64,000 nucleotides of DNA from Deltaproteobacteria bacterium (GTDB lineage: Bacteria > Myxococcota_A > UBA9160 > UBA4427). The notes under the pieces were generated by a model, which did no database searches, was not told where the DNA came from, and saw only the letters and a program-made list of their open reading frames with translations. Location of the stretch: assembly GCA_029261835.1 (NCBI GenBank), contig JAJDAO010000036.1, positions 62,001-126,000 on the forward strand. The letters are read 5' to 3'. Position 1 is the first letter of the stretch, and each line of letters opens with the position of its first letter. A program made the position numbers and the translations under genes. Positions 62,191 through 64,000 of this stretch are shown piece after piece.

Positions 62191-62565
62191 TTACGCCTCG
62201 GAAGTGCCCTCGCGGCCGAAGTCGTCTGATAGACGAACCACGTCATCGAGTTCGGGCGTCGAGACCTCCACCAGCTCCACCTGCTCGGCCAGCGCTTCGA
62301 AGCGGTGCTTGCGTCCGATCATCACCCGCCGGTGCTCGCCGGGGCCGAGGTCGTGCGTCGCGATGTCTCCGGCCTCGTTCTCCAAGTGCAGGCGCAGCGT
62401 CCCTCGGATCACCAGTACCGACTCGTCCTTGCGCTCGTGGTACTGCAGCGAGAGTCGCTTGCCGGGATCGATGGTGATGATTTTTCCGACATAGCGATCC
62501 GTGTGCGCCCAGATCAGCTCATGACCCCAGGGCTTCTCGACCCGTCGCGCGCTTCCCGCTGCCAA
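62191..62565 (-). CDS. Cupin-domain protein, mannose-6-phosphate isomerase type II-like
   Basis: The start is chosen as TTG 62565, with GGAGG 7 bases upstream; this gives 124 residues. The protein is a single cupin barrel: KPWGHELIWAHTDRYVGKII, RLSLQYHERKDESVLVIRG and HRRVMIGRKHRFEALAEQ, with metal-ligand His/Glu positions. KPWG-H-E is typical of the C-terminal cupin of mannose-6-P isomerase/GDP-mannose pyrophosphorylase enzymes. It could act on sugar phosphates; the substrate is not known. Confidence 0.75.
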   Translation of the reverse strand: MAAGSARRVEKPWGHELIWAHTDRYVGKIITIDPGKRLSLQYHERKDESVLVIRGTLRLHLENEAGDIATHDLGPGEHRRVMIGRKHRFEALAEQVELVEVSTPELDDVVRLSDDFGREGTSEA

Positions 62566-62609
62566 GGTTCCGCCTCCACGCTCGCCGGTGGGTGTGCAAC
62601 CATAGCGCG

Positions 62610-63008
62610 CTAGTCTCCGGCATCGAACGCCCCCTTCAGATGTTCGACGCGCCAGCGGCGCTGGCCGCGCGGTGGGTCGGATTGCACCTGCCAGCCAATC
62701 ACATCGAAGCGGACACGCAGCGCGTCGCAGGCGTTCTCCTCGAGCCATGCCGCCGCGCCGCGGACCAGCCGTGCGCGTTTGGCGGCATCCACGGCGAGCT
62801 CGGGCGGGCCGAGACGCATACTGCGGCGTGTCTTGACCTCCACGAAGACCAGCAGCGATCCGCGGCGTGCGACCAGATCGAGTTCGACACCGCCGGCCCG
62901 GACGTTGCGGTCTACGATGCGATACCCTCTACGCGCCAGAAAACGCGCTGCCCGAGTCTCGCCCTCGGCGCCCAAGGCGAGGTGATCGCTGGGTACACCA
63001 GATTTCAA
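62610..63008 (-). CDS. yraN: YraN/UPF0102 family nuclease-like protein
   Basis: The 132-residue protein has the family core LGAEGETRAARFLARRGYRI, VELDLVARRGSLLVFVEVKT and RRSMRLG. The E..LD..EVK pattern is a restriction-like endonuclease fold. TTG 63008 is the start. yraN beside rsmI is a widely conserved neighbourhood; here the two are divergent. Confidence 0.88.
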   Translation of the reverse strand: MKSGVPSDHLALGAEGETRAARFLARRGYRIVDRNVRAGGVELDLVARRGSLLVFVEVKTRRSMRLGPPELAVDAAKRARLVRGAAAWLEENACDALRVRFDVIGWQVQSDPPRGQRRWRVEHLKGAFDAGD

Positions 63009-63078
63009 CTCGAGAGTCTCCGCGGGACCGCGGGCGTGTCAGGGGGAGACTCGAGAGCGTAGCCGACAGGGGCGGTCG

Positions 63079-63942
63079 ATGGGAACGGTCCACGTGGTGT
63101 CGACGCCGATCGGGAACCTCGAGGACATTACGTTGAGGGCGCTGCGTGTGTTGCGCGAGGTCGATCTCGTCTTCGCGGAGGACACGCGGCGCACCCGCAT
63201 CCTGCTGGACCACCACTCCGTGGTCGCCCGTCCGCGCTCTCTGAACGCCCACAACGAGCTCTCGCGCATCGAAGAGGCGCTGGCCACGCTGCGCCGGGGG
63301 GGCTCGATCGCGTTGGTCTCCGATGCTGGCACGCCTCTGATCTCCGACCCGGGCGTGCGCCTGATCGCCGCGGCGATCGCCGACGGACACAGTACCGAGC
63401 CGGTCCCCGGCGCTTCCGCGTTGCTCGCGGCCCTCTCGGTGAGCGGTCTACGTCCACAGCCCTTCAGCTTCCTCGGCTTTCCACCGCGCAAGGCCGGTGC
63501 CCGTCGCAAGCTCTTCGAGGCCTACCGAGCCCGGCGCGAGACGCTGGTGATCTTCGAATCGCCGCACCGCGTGGGAGAGACACTGGCAGAGCTCGCCGAG
63601 CTGCTCGGAGACCGGCGGCGCGCCTGCGTGGCGCGCGAACTCACCAAGCTGCACGAAGAGATCGTGCGGGGCGGGCTGCGCGAACTCGCCGAGCGCTTCG
63701 CCGGGGGCGGCCGGGGGGAGTTCACGCTGGTCGTGGAGGGCGCGGACGTCGCCGAGCCTGCAGCGGTGTCCGACTCATCCCCGGCGCTGGATGTCGACAG
63801 CGAGATCCGCGCCCTGGTGGCCGAAGGGCTGCGGCCGAGGGAGGTCGCGTCGCGCTTGGCTCGCGTTTCCGGTCTGCCGAGGCGGGAGATCTACGCACGC
63901 GCTCTGGCGGCACGTAGTGCGCCGAAAGAGGTCGAGCGTTGA
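63079..63942 (+). CDS. rsmI: 16S rRNA (cytidine(1402)-2'-O)-methyltransferase
   Basis: The 287-residue protein shows STPIGNLEDITLRALRVL, EDTRRTRILLDHH, SDAGTPLISDPG and PFSFLGFPPRKAGARRK, the signature of RsmI. It methylates the ribose of C1402 in the decoding centre. Its stop TGA overlaps a TTG (TTGA) that may start the next gene. Confidence 0.95.
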   Translation: MGTVHVVSTPIGNLEDITLRALRVLREVDLVFAEDTRRTRILLDHHSVVARPRSLNAHNELSRIEEALATLRRGGSIALVSDAGTPLISDPGVRLIAAAIADGHSTEPVPGASALLAALSVSGLRPQPFSFLGFPPRKAGARRKLFEAYRARRETLVIFESPHRVGETLAELAELLGDRRRACVARELTKLHEEIVRGGLRELAERFAGGGRGEFTLVVEGADVAEPAAVSDSSPALDVDSEIRALVAEGLRPREVASRLARVSGLPRREIYARALAARSAPKEVER

Positions 63943-64000
63943 GCCGCATAGAGGAGCTCAGCCGGGTGCTTCGCACCGTTCGTCACATCCGTCCGCGGCA
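63939..64000 (+). CDS. Possible gene start at window end (partial)
   Basis: TTG 63939 overlaps the rsmI stop. The frame stays open to the window end: SRIEELSRVLRTVRHIRPR. The spacing implies coupling to rsmI. The fragment is too short to assign; a MazG-like N-terminus (helix before a CPWD motif) is one possibility. Confidence 0.3.
   Translation, partial: MSRIEELSRVLRTVRHIRPR

Overview
The window is a GC-rich bacterial chromosome segment. Direct evidence for its origin: multiheme c-type cytochromes with CxxCH motifs, a DUF4215 cysteine repeat (common in Myxococcota and other former Deltaproteobacteria), PEP-CTERM sorting signals, an Elp3-like radical SAM/acetyltransferase, and the gene order rpsP-khpA-rimM-trmD-rplS. 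I infer a Gram-negative member of the former Deltaproteobacteria or a neighbouring phylum (Desulfobacterota, Myxococcota or Binatota type). The phylum cannot be fixed from this window alone.

Region A (1-19.5 kb) is a dense plus-strand cluster that looks like an extracellular electron-transfer apparatus. A PhnD-type substrate-binding lipoprotein, cut by the window edge, reads away from it. The cluster itself runs: a 6-heme cytochrome, a PD40/TolB-like beta-propeller lipoprotein, two NHL beta-propellers, a 6-heme cytochrome, a 9- or 10-heme cytochrome with one CX3CH motif, an outer-membrane beta-barrel, two CsgG/LpoB-like lipoproteins, a 1045-residue lipoprotein with 42 CxxCH motifs, and a third NHL propeller. 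Most of these genes overlap or abut, so they probably form one or two operons. A patch of transposase debris and a beheaded PEP-CTERM gene follow, then a fourth cytochrome (6 hemes), a paralogue of the first. In all, 69 CxxCH motifs lie within about 18 kb. The barrel plus periplasmic cytochromes plus surface multiheme lipoprotein matches the logic of porin-cytochrome conduits, but the partner set (42-heme repeat protein, four propellers, two CsgG-like lipoproteins) is unusual.

Region B (19.5-30.5 kb) is an accessory zone. It holds an IS3 remnant, a K+-channel/RCK protein, an intact PEP-CTERM protein, a frameshifted secreted protein with a possible C-terminal sorting tag, and a tyrosine-recombinase C-terminal remnant. 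Three copies of the 3' end of tRNA-Thr(CGU) mark tandem integration. A perfect 58-bp repeat brackets a 5.5-kb island carrying a Fic-domain protein and a 1153-residue secreted protein.

Region C (30.5-64 kb) is mainly housekeeping. It contains a sensor histidine kinase, a class IV aminotransferase, trpS, a Sel1-repeat lipoprotein, a large Ser/Thr kinase, a RapA/SNF2-like helicase and a methyltransferase with a 162-bp MITE-like element between their convergent stop codons. Then come an Elp3-like protein, an LLM oxidoreductase, two tandem HtrA/DegP proteases, galK, thiSGE, alr, purH, purD, a Sua5-type tRNA-modification gene, DUF1015 and DciA-like genes, the rpsP-khpA-rimM-trmD-rplS operon, a cupin, yraN and rsmI.

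Start codons were moved from the longest open frame where a Shine-Dalgarno site, signal peptide or family N-terminus argued for it. All functions come from reading motifs; no database search was run.
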